The notes beneath the pieces are model-generated. The model did not search any database, was not told the origin of the DNA, and saw nothing but the letters and a program-made list of their open reading frames with translations. A stretch of 64,000 nt of DNA from contig JAHDVF020000937.1 in the NCBI GenBank assembly GCA_022606425.2, positions 620,001 through 684,000 of the forward strand, read 5' to 3'. This document shows, in pieces, positions 43,616 to 54,435 of this stretch. A program made the translations under genes and the position numbers. Position 1 is the first letter of the stretch, and the number at the start of each line of letters is the position of its first letter. The stretch comes from Lepidostoma basale. Its lineage: Eukaryota > Arthropoda > Insecta > Trichoptera > Lepidostomatidae.

Positions 43616-44195
43616 TGTGAGGGATTTGTGGTGAGGGTTGAACACACGTGGACGTTGCAGCGTTTATTGCGGATCACGAGTAATTACACGTAACTGTATG
43701 ATATACTCGTGATGGAGCGTGGCTGGATGTCGATGGCAGCGGGGCGGAGTCCGGTGGTGAGTCGTAGAGGATGAGGGCTCGCTGGGCGGTATCGTCGAGT
43801 GGCTGGAGCGAGGAGTCATCGGAGGTTTCTCGTACGTAGGCTGGGTTGTGGAGACTCGTGTCTCTTCGAGATCGCGATACTGGCTGACGTTTAGAGTTGA
43901 CTGACGTTTAGAGTGGACTGCTCTAGCTTCGTAGCTCGGCGTCGAAGGGAGTCCGATATCCCTCGTGGCGTGGACTGACCGTTTTGGGTGCTCGGGAGTA
44001 CTGCTTTTATATGCTTTGGTTTCGTCATCTGATGACCTGATCCGATGACCTGACCTAGTGACCAACTTGAATAATTCAGGGCCCGCGAATCATCAAATTT
44101 GATAAGTAGGTCTTGGGTCAGCGTTTTTGTGTTTATTCGTGTCATGTATTTCTTCATGAAATATGTTTATCTGGGTTATGCATTTAACCCCGACA
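43616..44195 (-). mobile_element. Solo LTR of a retrotransposon, 580 bp, ATAC target duplication
   Basis: Read on the minus strand it starts TGTCGGGGTTAAATGCATAA and ends CAACCCTCACCACAAATCCC plus TCACA, that is TG...CA. Both sides are flanked by ATAC (43612-43615 and 44196-44199). Inside are a TATA box, CATATAAAAGCAG (about 44000-44012), and downstream an AATAAA signal (given strand TTTATT at 43663-43668), in the order expected for U3-R-U5. It is GC-richer than its surroundings. The 4-bp duplication suggests Ty3/gypsy. No internal region or second LTR is adjacent. Minus-strand frames here (43664-44157) are not genes. Confidence 0.88.
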
Positions 44196-44365
44196 ATACT
44201 ATATGACTTTTTGACTCATTCAAATATTACTTTGTTTTGTTGTCCCTATGTGTTTGTATATATTTTTTGAAATCGCTGTACGTTTCTCTTATTAAAACGA
44301 AACATATCAGTCTCATAAAATATAATATAATATGACTTCTAGAAAATAAACCTTGTTATTCATTG

Positions 44366-44456
44366 AATTTATAATAGTAAACACGATTGTTTAGTGGTTT
44401 AACTTGGATTAAATCCAAGTAAAACCACTAAACAATCGTGTTTACTATTATAAATT
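44366..44456. repeat. Perfect-looking 91-bp palindrome
   Basis: AATTTATAATAGTAAACACG, ATTGTTTAGTGGTTT and the reverse, meeting at TTGGATTAAATCCAA. Hairpin MITE or fragment, without coding. Confidence 0.8.
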
Positions 44457-44899
44457 AATAATGGAGTTTTACAAAACTAATACCTCAACCATCAATAAGT
44501 TATTATTCATATTAATGAAATTTAATTTTAGTCCATTTTCGACTTGATCCAGTTATACACCAGTCTCAATTACATAAGAATTTATCATTTAAAATTTAAG
44601 ATTTTTTTATTATGATATTAATTTTGTAATAAATAAATTTGTGATAAATAAATACGTCTGTTTATTATGTGATAAAGAAAAAAGTGTGTTGTTTACTTAA
44701 AAGGTGTTTATTAATTGATTTATTGTTTCAATTTTAAAATTTAAAACACTGTTAGGATATCATATTTAATATTTTTAACGATAGCTGTTTCGCCAACCGT
44801 TTATAATGTCGAAGTATCCTAGTGTTTCGGCAAAAAAATGGACTATTTAATTTATTGTTTCTTAATTCTTGATTCAATGATGTAAAAATATATATTTAA

Positions 44900-45190
44900 T
44901 AATAATACGAACGAAAACGTCTGTTTTCTAGAAGATTTATAATATTTTATGGGAATGACATGTTTAGCCTTTCTAAGGCATTATCATATGTTATTTCAAC
45001 ATCATTTGATAATGCATTAACAAGGCGAAACATATAATTCCCATATAGTATAATTAAAACTTCTAAAAAACTGACGTTTTCATTCGTATTGTGTGTTTTC
45101 ATTATATTAATATATAATTGTTAACACGTGCGAAGAATAACCCCCAAGGAATGTGGTTGATGGAATGCTGATCTGGCATTCTCGCCAATG
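44900..45190. repeat. Palindromic MITE plus flank, duplicated at 49385-49556
   Basis: 44900-45095 is a copy of the GAAACATGTCATTCCC family. Its right half and the following 85 bases (to about 45181: CACGTGCGAAGAATAACCCC, GAATGCTGATCTGGCATT) recur almost unchanged at 49385-49556. Confidence 0.8.
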
Positions 45191-45504
45191 AGCTGAGAGG
45201 CATGAAAAACTTAAAAGACTTATTATAAATTAGTTATCTCTTATCTAATCAAATTGTCTGATGGATGCTTAGTCCATTTATACTTGTAGATAGCACTATG
45301 TCGTCTTGTTAATGCCACCTCACACAATGACTTTTCTAGATATGCCACAGCATCCCATAAGGTATTTGTTGGGTAACTTTCATTACCTTACTTATCTTGA
45401 ATCTTATACAATGATGTAAAACTCCATTTATATTGACGGGTACGTCCGTTTTCTAGAAGTCTTTCTCTCTTTCTGATCTGGTACTTATGCCTCAATCTTT
45501 CTCA

Positions 45505-45890
45505 GTTGGTACTTATGGTCTACGAGTGACCCAAAGTTGAACCCTGTTAGGAATAAGCCTAAGAGACAGAGTCAGAAACGATACGGCGAGAGAAAAAACA
45601 AAGGTCACTGACATCATCCACCGGGTGGCGACTCTTAAATGGCAATGGGCAGGTCACGTAGCCAGAAGCTCAGATGAAAAGTAGACAAGAAGTTTGCTGA
45701 CTTGGAGACCGTGGACGGCAAGGAAAAGTGCAGGGTGACTGCAACTACGGTGGAAGGATGACCTGAACAGACACGTCGGAATAACCTGGATGAAGTCTGC
45801 ACAGGACAGAGTGACATGGAAGCGAATGGAGGAGGCCTTTGTCCAGGAGTGGACAGGAACAGACTGATGATGAAGAAGAAGAAGATGTCA
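45505..45890 (+). mobile_element. LINE fragment (WQWAGHVAR family)
   Basis: Plus-strand pieces read SLRDRVRN-like, TRRRTKVTDIIHRVATLKW-type, KWQWAGHVARSSDE, WKDDLNRHVGITW and AQDRVTWKRMEEAF with an interrupting stop, ending in GAAGAAGAAGAAG. It lies tail to tail with the next element. Confidence 0.72.
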
Positions 45891-45924
45891 ATATCAAACA
45901 AGTTAAATGTTTGTCTCTTCTTCT

Positions 45925-46400
45925 TATTTCTTCGTTTCCTCATTACTGAGGGTCGTGATCTATAGAACTGTCCGTGGCTAACATAAAACAAAACGCCTCC
46001 AATCCTCTCTGTTCTCTGTAGTCCACACCGCCGAGTAAAGGTTATCTTCTTAAACTGGACACACCACAACGCAGGAGATCTGCCTCTACTTCCTTTGACT
46101 GGAAAATTTCTTGTGACAATACTTTTTTCCAGGTTACCAAGCTCTCTTTTACCAATGTGATCGAATAATCTCAATACTCGCCGACTGCATATTACAGATA
46201 GTCTTCCTGTTATTTTGAGTTCATTAAGGACTGAGTCGTTTGTCCTCTTTGCAGTCCACTGTATCCTCAGCATGCGACGCCAACACCACATTTCAAAGAC
46301 GTCAATCCTGGTGCCGTCACAGGATTTCCTTGTCCAAGTTTCAGCAGCATAAACTGATTTATAGCAGCATACTTTCTTGCCAGTACCACGCTTCATTTAA
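45925..46400 (-). mobile_element. LINE fragment, RT C-terminus (FEMWCWRRMLRI type)
   Basis: Minus strand: SVYAAETWTRKSCDGTRIDV, FEMWCWRRMLRIQWTAKRTN, SVLNELKITGRLSVICSRRV. The invariant WCWRRMLRI stretch marks another non-LTR family. The open frame runs on through a later junction with the neighbouring element and is chimeric. Confidence 0.75.
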
Positions 46401-46422
46401 TGATGTTAAACTAAATAACTGA

Positions 46423-46760
46423 CTAACTAACCATCACGCCGTCTCCCCGAAGGGATAGGCAGAAAGAATGGACTGCCAAACTTTTCTTTCCTGACATATT
46501 TCTTTCGCTTCCTCAACATTCATACATCGTGTCATGCACGCGCGTCGATTTCTGACTACTCACAAGGCCGACATTCAATATTTGATTTATTTGATCGTGT
46601 GACGTTTTCCTCGTTCTTCCTCTATTTCTGGTTCCATTTACATTGTTAACATATAATTTTTTTACCATTCTTTCTTAATTCATTCTGTCCAAACCTTAAT
46701 GATCATTTCATTATTTTGTTCATAACACCATCATTCGCACCGCATTCACTTCTATGTAAT
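46423..46760 (-). mobile_element. LINE tail (TTAG family)
   Basis: Given strand: AACTGACTAACTAACCATCA, GCCGTCTCCCCGAAGGGATA, GGCAGAAAGAATGGACTGCC, then the decayed RT blocks to about 46760. Confidence 0.72.
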
Positions 46761-47263
46761 ATAAAATATAAAATGTTATGTAAAACTATACACCGTATAT
46801 ATTCATATAAGTATTTTTTCTAAGAAATATTTTATTTTAATCTATCTCAAGTGCCTCACTGATTTATATAACGTCATATAGTATTCATTAATCATGTAAT
46901 CATTGAAAACAGTAGTAGTCAATAAATTCTTTAATTAGTTCCAGGTAAAAATTACGTTATTACATTCTGCTCCATTAACTCGGGTATATAAACAGCGACG
47001 CGTTTGATCCACGCTACATTTGATAATGCCTTGGCAAGGTGGTACTTGTCATTCCCACAAAATATAGTTATTAAGAAATGGTCTTAATTGACTATATTTG
47101 TATTACAAACCATGTCTCTATATACACGAATGGAGCAGAACAAGAAAGGTACTTAAGGTAATTTATATGGCTCAATGCATTGTTTCACAGAAACTGATGA
47201 AAAAATGATGAAATACCGAATGATGAAATTCACAAAAATGATGAAATACCGGTTTGTCTCAAA

Positions 47264-47720
47264 AGAAAGGTCTACGACGTGTGTATACTGCCCATGATGA
47301 CATACGGACTAGAGACGACAACTCTTACAGCAAAAAGTGTCCACAGGCTCAAGTGTACACAGAGGTCCATGGAAAGACAGATACTTGGTGTGAGCTTGCG
47401 TTACCGTATAAGGAATGAAGAAATCAGACGAGGCACCAGGGTTGCTGATGTCATGGACCGAGTGGCAAAATTGAAATGGCAATGGGCTGGACAATTGGCT
47501 AGACAGGGTGGCAACAGATGGGCACCCAGGATACTCAGTTGGAGACCATGGGCAAATAGGCGAAGTGTCAGAAGGCCACCGATGAGATGGACCGATGATA
47601 TTGTCGAAAGGGTTGGAAAATCTTGGATACAAAGGGGACAGGATAGAGACGAGTGGAGGAAATTGGAAGAGGCCTATATCCAGCAGTGGAGGGAAGAAGG
47701 TTAGCAAAGAAGAAGAAAAA
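47264..47720 (+). mobile_element. LINE fragment with 141-residue RT C-terminal frame
   Basis: Plus strand, open: LPMMTYGLETTTLTAKSVHR, RSMERQILGVSLRYRIRNEE, VADVMDRVAKLKWQWAGQLA, RPPMRWTDDIVERVGKSW, AYIQQWREEG then stop and AAGAAGAAGAA. Close match to the minus-strand copy at 54656-55068. Confidence 0.85.
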
Positions 47721-47964
47721 TATTGTTTCACATTTTTCCTTCTTGCAACTAAATCACCCGTATTGTTTCATTTCACTTGATCTTCTCGTTTCAACTGGTT
47801 TCGAGCTGTTGAGATCACATGGTTTCGTTGTCGAAAAACAAGTGGAATGCAATGAAATATACTTGTATATTATAAAGATTTAAAAAAATCTATGGATGCG
47901 AGCTGCCGAAACCGGTTGAAGCTAAATACACGTGGAATTAAACAAAATATATATTCCTTTCTTC

Positions 47965-48200
47965 TTCTTCTTCTCGTACCGTGACAGATTCCCCCAACGT
48001 TTGCGATCACTGCATCGAAAGCATCTCTGCCCTGCGTCAATTCAACTTTCTTCACCTTCATTCATAAACCGTGTCACGTATGCACATCGATTTCTCCGAC
48101 TCCCCGCGTGGCCGACATTAAAAAAATAATTTATTTGATCGTGCCACGTGTTCCTCGGTCTTCTCTATTTCTAGATCCATTTATATCGTTAACATATACT
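47965..48200 (-). mobile_element. LINE tails, two short pieces
   Basis: 47965-48055 starts with a (CTT)n tail and CGTACCGTGACAGATTCCCC. 48056-48200 carries TTCATAAACCGTGTCACGTA and CGTGCCACGTGTTCCTCGGT of the TTAG family. Both are too short to frame. Confidence 0.5.
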
Positions 48201-48309
48201 TGGGTACATCGTTTACTTAATATATAATACAAATACATCGTAACTTTAAAAAGGTAATCCAGAAAACTTGTGACACAGATTTGAAATCTGATAAACCAAT
48301 CAGAAGGAA

Positions 48310-49390
48310 GAAGACCACATTTTGAGTTTGATGGACGAAAGACGCAAACGTAAAAATAATGAAGCACAATATAAAAATTTGCAAAGGACAATAAGAAGAG
48401 AAATTAAAAAAGCGAAGGAGGAGTGGATGAAAGCCCAGTGTGAAGAACTGGAGTCCTACAATCGCAGTCACGATGCATTCAAACTCCACAAGAAATTGAA
48501 AGAAATAACAGGTACTACTGGAAAGACTACTCTAACATGTTTAATTGACGAGTGCAATAGATTGATATTGGATGAGAAAGATATTTTGGGAACATGGAAG
48601 ACATACATTTCTGACGCATTTAAGGATAATAGATCCGATATGAATGCTCCTACGGAACAGCTTTATGGACCTTCAATTTTAAGATCGGAAATTTTACATG
48701 CGATACAAATTTCGGACAATAGAAAGGCTTGCGGACCAGACGATGTTCCAGTTGAGGTGTTGAAACTAATCAGTGATGATAATATTGATTACCTGTTGAG
48801 GTTATTTAACACAATTTACGACACAGGGAATATCCCCCAAGACTGGCTTAAATCCACCTCTGTGACGTTACCAAAAAAGCAGCACCCTAAAAAAGACAGT
48901 GATTATAGACTGATTAGCTTGATGAGTCATGTTCTCAAATTATTTCTTAAGATAGTACATGCCAGGATACATAACAAATGTGAACAGGATATGGATGATT
49001 CACAGTTCGGCTTCAGAAGTGCATTCGGAACCCGAGAGGCGCTGTTGGCCGTTAATGTAGGTACTATTACAAAAATGCCGCAATAAAAATAAAGAAATCT
49101 TCGGGTGCTTCATTGATTACGAGAAGGCATTTGATAGGGTGAAACATGATGATTGAATGAGAATGCTTGGGGAATGCAACATTGATACGAAGGACCAGAA
49201 ATTCATCAAAAATCTTTACTGGTTTCAAACAGCCGAGATAAGATATGGGAATGAGAGATCTAACGCAATCACCATTCAGCGAGGTGTGCGACAGGGATGT
49301 ATTCTGTCCCCCTTATTGTTTAATCTCTACTCCGATTATGTCTTTAAACAAGCCCTCAGTACTACCGAAAAAGGTGTGAAGATAAATGCA
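48310..49390 (+). mobile_element. RTE-like LINE, N-terminal half of reverse transcriptase, frameshifted
   Basis: First frame (48322-49086) includes a basic stretch NNEAQYKNLQRTIRREIKKA, GPDDVPVEVLKLI, IPQDWLKSTSVTLPKK, DYRLISLMSHVLKLFLKIVH and DSQFGFRSAFGTREALLAV: RT fingers. After a shift comes CFIDYEKAFDRVKHDD (palm motif A), a stop, then RQGCILSPLLFNLYSDYVFK. It breaks at 49385 just before the YADD motif, in GVKIN, where a MITE-bearing segment starts. Same family as 23612-24640, but covering the opposite half. Confidence 0.88.
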
Positions 49391-49560
49391 TTAACAAGGC
49401 GAAACATATAATTCCCATATAGTATAATTAAAACTTCTAAAAAAACTGACGTTTTCATTCGTATTACTTGTTTTCATTTAATTAATATATATTTTGTAAA
49501 CACGTGCGAAGAAAAACCCACAAGAAATGTGGTTAATGGAATGCTGATCTGGCATTTTTA
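49385..49560. repeat. Second copy of the 45010-45181 segment
   Basis: AATGCATTAACAAGGCGAAA, TCCCATATAGTATAATTAAA, GACGTTTTCATTCGTATT and AATGCTGATCTGGCATT are shared in order with 45010-45181. The left junction is inside the LINE RT frame. Confidence 0.8.
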
Positions 49561-49652
49561 CTCTCTGGCGGACAGCGCAGAATAGGGAAGAGTTTACCAG
49601 AGTGATCGCCGACGTCGGGGGGACCTGACAGGGCACTTTATGAAGAAGAATA
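49561..49652 (+). mobile_element. Very short RTE-like LINE 3' end
   Basis: TCTCTGGCGGACAGCGCAGA, GTGATCGCCGACGTCGGGGG, GACCTGACAGGGCAC and GAAGAAGAATAA match the 3' terminus seen at 20897, 23612 and 63290. Confidence 0.6.
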
Positions 49653-50119
49653 ACATATACTTTATTTACCATCCTTTCTTTATACATTTTTTCCATATGT
49701 CCAAACCATATTAAGGATCCTTTCATTATTTTGTTTATAACAATTTCATTCGCACCGCATTCACATCTTATATTTTAATTCGACACTCTATCGTATCACA
49801 CATTCGTCTACGAGATATCATTTCTACTGCATTTATTCTACTTTCATCCTTTATACAGAGTGTAGTTTTTTATGAAAGAACTAAAATAACGAATAGTTGA
49901 AATGCAGCATTTATTATTCGAATGATTCATAAAGCATGATGTTGTATGGGTTATTTTATAGGCATTTTGCATAACCAGTTTTATTATTAATCACGTTTAT
50001 CCTCCACATTGTATATTTTTTTCAATGCAACACGATTTCTATGTACGAGTACCAGGTAAAATACTTCTGTAATACTTTCGTATGAAGCACTTCTTTTGTA
50101 GTGTGTAATTATCTTTATA

Positions 50120-50509
50120 TACAGGCTGTCCCAGAAGTTTGTATTTTTAAATTATAGGCATTTAAAACAAATCGAGAAAATCAACACCCGGTTTTTTTTA
50201 CAATTTTCTCAGAGCTTGCATTACTTGTCCTATCATCCGTTTCTGGCTTGACGTCGACTTCTGGGAAACCCATGTATTTTTCTCAAACTTGATTCACTTA
50301 TATACAGGGTGTCCCAGAAGTCGACGTCAAACGACGTCAAGTTGAGAAAAATGTAAAAAAAAACTTAGTATTGTATTTTTAAAATTATAAGCATTTAAAA
50401 AAAAATCGATAAATTACAAACCTCTATCTTTTTTACATTTCTCTCATAACTAGCATAACTTGCCCTATCATCCGTTTTCAGCTTGACATCGACTTCCGGG
50501 ACACCTGTA
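50120..50509. repeat. Two further TACAGGGTGTCCC hairpin units
   Basis: Units at 50120-50276 and 50313-50509, separated by CTCAAACTTGATTCACTTAT, the reverse complement of the spacer in the 28701-29407 array. So this array is in the opposite orientation. Confidence 0.8.
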
Positions 50510-51344
50510 TATAATTCTTCTGTACGGGCGTATGAAGTTGAACGCCTCCTAAATGGCTGAACCGATTTTGATGAATTTTTTTGTGTGTTTGAGTGGGTCC
50601 CTGGATGGTTTAGATCACAGTATGACCCGGTAGTTGACCGTTTAAACCTTCTGGAAAGTTCTTGAATAATTGACCTTATGATAATAATTCATAGTTATGC
50701 TTGTTTACCATAGATGGCATAGATGTTGAATTCTGTATTTAAGATTGCGCAAATCATTTGCATTGTAGCGTGGCGTAGATTTAAAATTCTGTTCTCTGTG
50801 TTTCGATATTCCATGTATAGCATGTATCACAATTGCGTGCGTATTGAGTATGTATGTAGTAAATAATTTAGTATATAGTTAAAAAAACGTTTGCGGAACC
50901 AGCCAATAGCAGGCAAGCCAACATTCGGGCAGTTCGCTAGTTAAATATAATATTAATACAAAATTAATTATTTTAAACCACTTTATTTTGGTACAACTAA
51001 CCGGTTTCTCTCCCGCCAGAGCTTCGCCAGGGTTACAAAGGACACTTAACATAAAATCAGAGAATAAATTAAAAGCGTATTTATTATAATTCTGTGATGT
51101 TAATATGTAATTGTACAATCGTAATACAAAAACCGGATGATCGTAATACAAAACAGAACGAGAAAGGAATACTTCGATTCTCTCCGATAGTAATTCGAAA
51201 TGCACACGATGCGCATACCCGAGAACGTTTCTGGATTATTTTGAAATTTGTTGTGATTATTGTTGTATGATAGTAGTGTAAAACAAAAGGAGATCAAGTT
51301 GGTGTTGGTTATTGTGAAAAAAAAGATTTATATAAACTAAAACA

Positions 51345-52200
51345 TACTAACTAACTAGCCATCACGCCGTATCCCCGAAGGGGTAGGCAGAAAGAATGGA
51401 CTGCCACACATTTCTTTCCTGGCATATTTCTCTCGCTTCCTCAATATTCATACTCGAGTTCATATTCATACTCCAGTCACTCGAGAGGAGACGAGACATT
51501 CACTTGGGTGTCCATTTCTTTCGACTGATAGGCGGTTGTATACACAACTCAGAAATCCTGAGTGATGTAGGTCTGTTCGTCCCTGATAATTATCTTCGAC
51601 AAAGGGGCCATAGATTGTTTTATCTCCCACGATGCAGAACCAACCTGCCAATGGTTATGCCGGTAGGTAGAGCAATATCTTTGCTTAATAGTATCACCTC
51701 GGATTTTGACATATTTTGTGATAGTTTGGCTCATCTGAGGGAAGTACTATCTTTATTATAATTGTATGGTATATTTATTTTATTAATTTATCATGCATCT
51801 TATGTTTCTCGCTCTTTTTATTAATCTATTGTGTATTACTTATTATTGTGTATCTCTAACTTGTATCTTTAGTGTATTGGAAAAAAAATTCTGTAATGCT
51901 TTAGATATGTTTAAAATAAATAAATGAAATAAATAAAATAAATGAAATACATCGTGTCATGCACGCGCGTCGATTTCTCTGACTCCTCACATGGCCGACA
52001 TTCAATATTTGATTTATTTGATCGTGCCACGTTTTCCTCGGTCCTCTATTTCTGGTTCCATTTACATCGTTACTATTCTTTCTTCATTCATTTTTTCCAT
52101 ATGTCCAAACCATCTTAATGATCCTTTCATTATTTTGTTCATAACACCATCATTCGTACCGCATTCACTTCTTATATTTTCATTCGACACTCTATTTAGA
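51345..52200 (-). mobile_element. LINE tail (TTAG family) split by another LINE
   Basis: Minus-strand pieces at 51345-51450 (CTAACTAACTAGCCATCACG to TTCCTCAATATTCATA) and 51945-52200 (CATCGTGTCATGCACGCGCG onward). In unbroken copies (46423-46760) TTCATACATCGTGTCATGCA is continuous, so the sequence between is a later insertion. Confidence 0.78.
51451..51944 (+). mobile_element. LINE fragment (PMVMPVGRAI family) nested in a TTAG LINE
   Basis: Plus strand frame: RRDIHLGVHFFRLIGG, SEILSDVGLFVPDNYLRQRG, HRLFYLPRCRTNLPMVMPVG, RAISLLNSITSDFDIFCDSL, stop near 51761. The 3' tail AAATAAATGAAATAAATAAA ends at the junction. Same family as 61870-62398. Confidence 0.82.
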
Positions 52201-52436
52201 AAGTTAAAACTTATTACTGATTACGATTGTACTTTCGAGAATATTTCACATAGAAGTTGGTGATATCATATATTATTGTATAATACTATGTTTTGGTTGT
52301 GTCAGTAATTTCATTATTTACATCGATTTTTTTCGCATTTGCTGTCTCCTCCGATACTTCAACTTTTCGTTGTTTTTCTGCAGGTAGTAAAAATGTTATG
52401 GCCAAACAGGCTGAAACAAAAGAACACTATTATTAA

Positions 52437-52704
52437 TTTTATTTTTTTATTTTTATTTTTTATTTTTTTATGTACACAACAGGTCGTTTGGACCCAATTA
52501 CTGTATACAATATTTTTTTTGTAGCTATTATATTGATTTTCGTGACATGTGATAGGTAGCCAATCTATCGCCATTTTATTGTCACGTAAATTCTACACCA
52601 GACCAAAGATAGTGTAACAATCACACTGCCATCACCGGGAATCGAACCCAGGACCTTCGGCATGGAAGTCAGAGCTCGTAACCACTCTGCCACGAAGGTC
52701 GTCT
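52437..52704 (-). mobile_element. tRNA-derived SINE, full length
   Basis: Minus strand from 52704: GACGACCTTCGTGGCAGAGT and GGTTACGAGCTCTGACTTCC (A box region), GGTCCTGGGTTCGATTCCCG (B box), body as in 39145-39372, ACAATAAAATGGCGATAGAT, ATTGGGTCCAAACGACCTGT, then a long A-rich tail. About 268 bp. Confidence 0.85.
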
Positions 52705-52899
52705 CTTTTAAATAACTCTTTTTGTTTTTATCGAAATTTTGATGAAATTCTTTTGTTAGTGACAGCGGCAGTATTAGAACTCTAATGGTTTGTTTGGTGA
52801 AATATTGGGTGTCGTCTGTCATTCTTTGCCAATAATGCTGAACTGGCAGCTATTTATCTAAGCTTTCCTATTTATACACGAAAGAAGATCAAAGTTTAA

Positions 52900-53075
52900 A
52901 AAAAAGACTAATATCAAGGATTTAAATCAATGATATTAGAATTTTAGTTTTACAATCTTCAATGTGAGCAGAAAATAGCTCATTATTATGAAGAAGGAAT
53001 CTGGTCGTGTCCAGGCTTGAACCCAAGTCTCCTGGATCAGGAGCCAAGCGTTCTATCCCCTAGACCACCACCCGA
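52900..53075 (-). mobile_element. tRNA-derived SINE (GGTCTAGGGG family), near full length
   Basis: Minus strand from 53075: GGGTGGTGGTCTAGGGGATA (A box), ACGCTTGGCTCCTGATCCAG (anticodon-arm-like), GACTTGGGTTCAAGCCTGGA (B box), then CACGACCAGATTCCTTCTTC, a TTTCTGCTCACATTGAAGAT block and a TTAAATCC-TTGATATTAG end. Looks like a tRNA-Pro-like head, but the acceptor stem does not close. Confidence 0.8.
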
Positions 53076-53223
53076 ATTGCCTTTGATAATGCCTTAGTAA
53101 GACAAAACCTGTCATTCACATAAAATAAAATAAAAATTCTAGAAAATAGACGTTTTCATTCGTATTAATTTATTTATAAAGTAAAGTTATCTGTAAATGA
53201 TAAAGTTAGATGCCAAAGGGATT

Positions 53224-53790
53224 TTAACCACTTTAATACCGTGAGGCCACTGGTGGCCGCTACGTAGGCGCACCATCAATACCGTAAGGCCACTTTGTAT
53301 TAAAAATGATTCCATTTTTTGTGTGGCTAGCGACATCTATAAACTATCTCTGCAAGAGTAATGAATCTTTGACGTTGGTCGATCTTATTGAAAAAGGGAT
53401 TTTTGTAGAAGTCTAGCACTAGGGTTACCAATTATGGTGAGATTGATATAATGGATCCAAAGGATACCATTTGAAAGAATTAAATTTCAAGTGATAATAG
53501 ACAAGAACCGATACAACATACTTTGATTTTTTAATGTTTGCTTTCAATAAATATTTTTTTATAAAAATGTAAAAATTATATTTATTTATGCTTGTGACAA
53601 CCCTGAAATAAAAATCAAATATACGAAATTTCGATAATGCAACTTGAAAATTTAAACTTGATATATCATTTTACAGGAAAACTAACATAATGTATAAAAT
53701 CCAAAAGCCCTATTTTTTAAAAAAAATATTAAAAACATGCGGTATGTGAGTGTTCCTAAGCTTAAAACATCACGGTACTTAAACGATTAA
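53224..53790. repeat. TTAA-type MITE with imperfect inverted ends
   Basis: Left end TTAACCACTTTAATACCGTGA; right end, reversed, TTAATCGTTTAAGTACCGTGA. The interior is AT-rich with no frame. Resembles a piggyBac-type non-autonomous element. Confidence 0.5.
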
Positions 53791-53835
53791 TGATATAAAA
53801 AATATATATATTAAGTATTTAGAAGAATTCTAAAA

Positions 53836-53995
53836 CAAACTAACTAACTAACAACTACGCCTTTTTCAGAAGGGGTAGGCAGAAATAATAGAACGACACA
53901 CCGTTCTTTCCTGATATACTTTTTGCGTTTCCTCATAATTCTCCGACTCTTCACGTGGTTAATATTTAATTGATTCGATCATGTGATCTTCACGT
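53836..53995 (-). mobile_element. LINE tail (TTAG family), short
   Basis: CAAACTAACTAACTAACAAC, AGAAGGGGTAGGCAGAAATA and ATTCTCCGACTCTTCACGTG fit the minus-strand 3' end; interior blocks are lost. Confidence 0.6.
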
Positions 53996-54031
53996 GACTC
54001 CTCACGTGTAAATCACATGATCGATTAGTTC

Positions 54032-54251
54032 AAATTGTAAATAAAACACTTGTTTTTCACCACCTGAGCATTAAATTTTACACGACTAGTTTCGGAAGCT
54101 ACAGATGCTTCTATCTACAGGTTTCAATATGAACTTGTTTATATTGAAGTTTATATTGAAACCTGTAAATGGAAGCATCTGTAGCTTCCGAAATTAGTGG
54201 TGTAAAATATATTACTCAAGTGGTGAAAAACAAGTGTTTTATTTACAATTT
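54032..54251. repeat. Palindromic MITE-like element, about 220 bp
   Basis: Left arm AAATTGTAAATAAAACACTT, GTTTTTCACCACCTGAG, TTTCGGAAGCTACAGATGCT; right arm the reverse, ending AAGTGTTTTATTTACAATTT. Lies just downstream of the last exon found for gene D. Confidence 0.82.
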
Positions 54252-54435
54252 AATCATGTCCTACCACAAAGTGAATGCCGAAACAATAAATCGATTAGTT
54301 CCATAAAAAAATGTTTATCTAAAATAAAACACTAAAATCAGGACTTATCAACCAAATTTTTGAATGGATATATTCTTATGTATGTTTAAATATTGGTAAT
54401 TAAATTAAATTTGGAAAATTTTACATATGTCATAC

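Larger units (their letters stand above)
42801..54435. other. Gene-free, repeat-filled interval between genes C and D
   Basis: I find no host exon here. The first 800 bases upstream of gene C (42801-43600) have no recognised repeat and should contain its promoter. Then come a solo LTR (43616-44195), palindromes (44366-44456, 44900-45095), LINE pieces of several families on both strands, paired hairpin repeats (50120-50509), SINEs (52437-52704, 52900-53075) and a TTAA-type MITE (53224 to about 53790). 50520-51340 has a stretch resembling insect Helitron-like sequence (CTAAATGGCTGAACCGATTT), low confidence. Confidence 0.55.

Noticed and set aside
43664..44157. Two overlapping minus-strand open frames of 133 and 88 codons with S/T/R/P-rich content
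   Set aside because: They lie entirely inside the solo LTR, whose TG...CA ends, ATAC duplication, TATA box and poly(A) signal explain the GC-rich open sequence.
54250..54329. Acceptor-like TTTTATTTTAG near 54329 as start of gene D exon 10
   Set aside because: The phase fits, but the tail encoded is unlike those of A and C and runs into the palindromic repeat; too weak to annotate.
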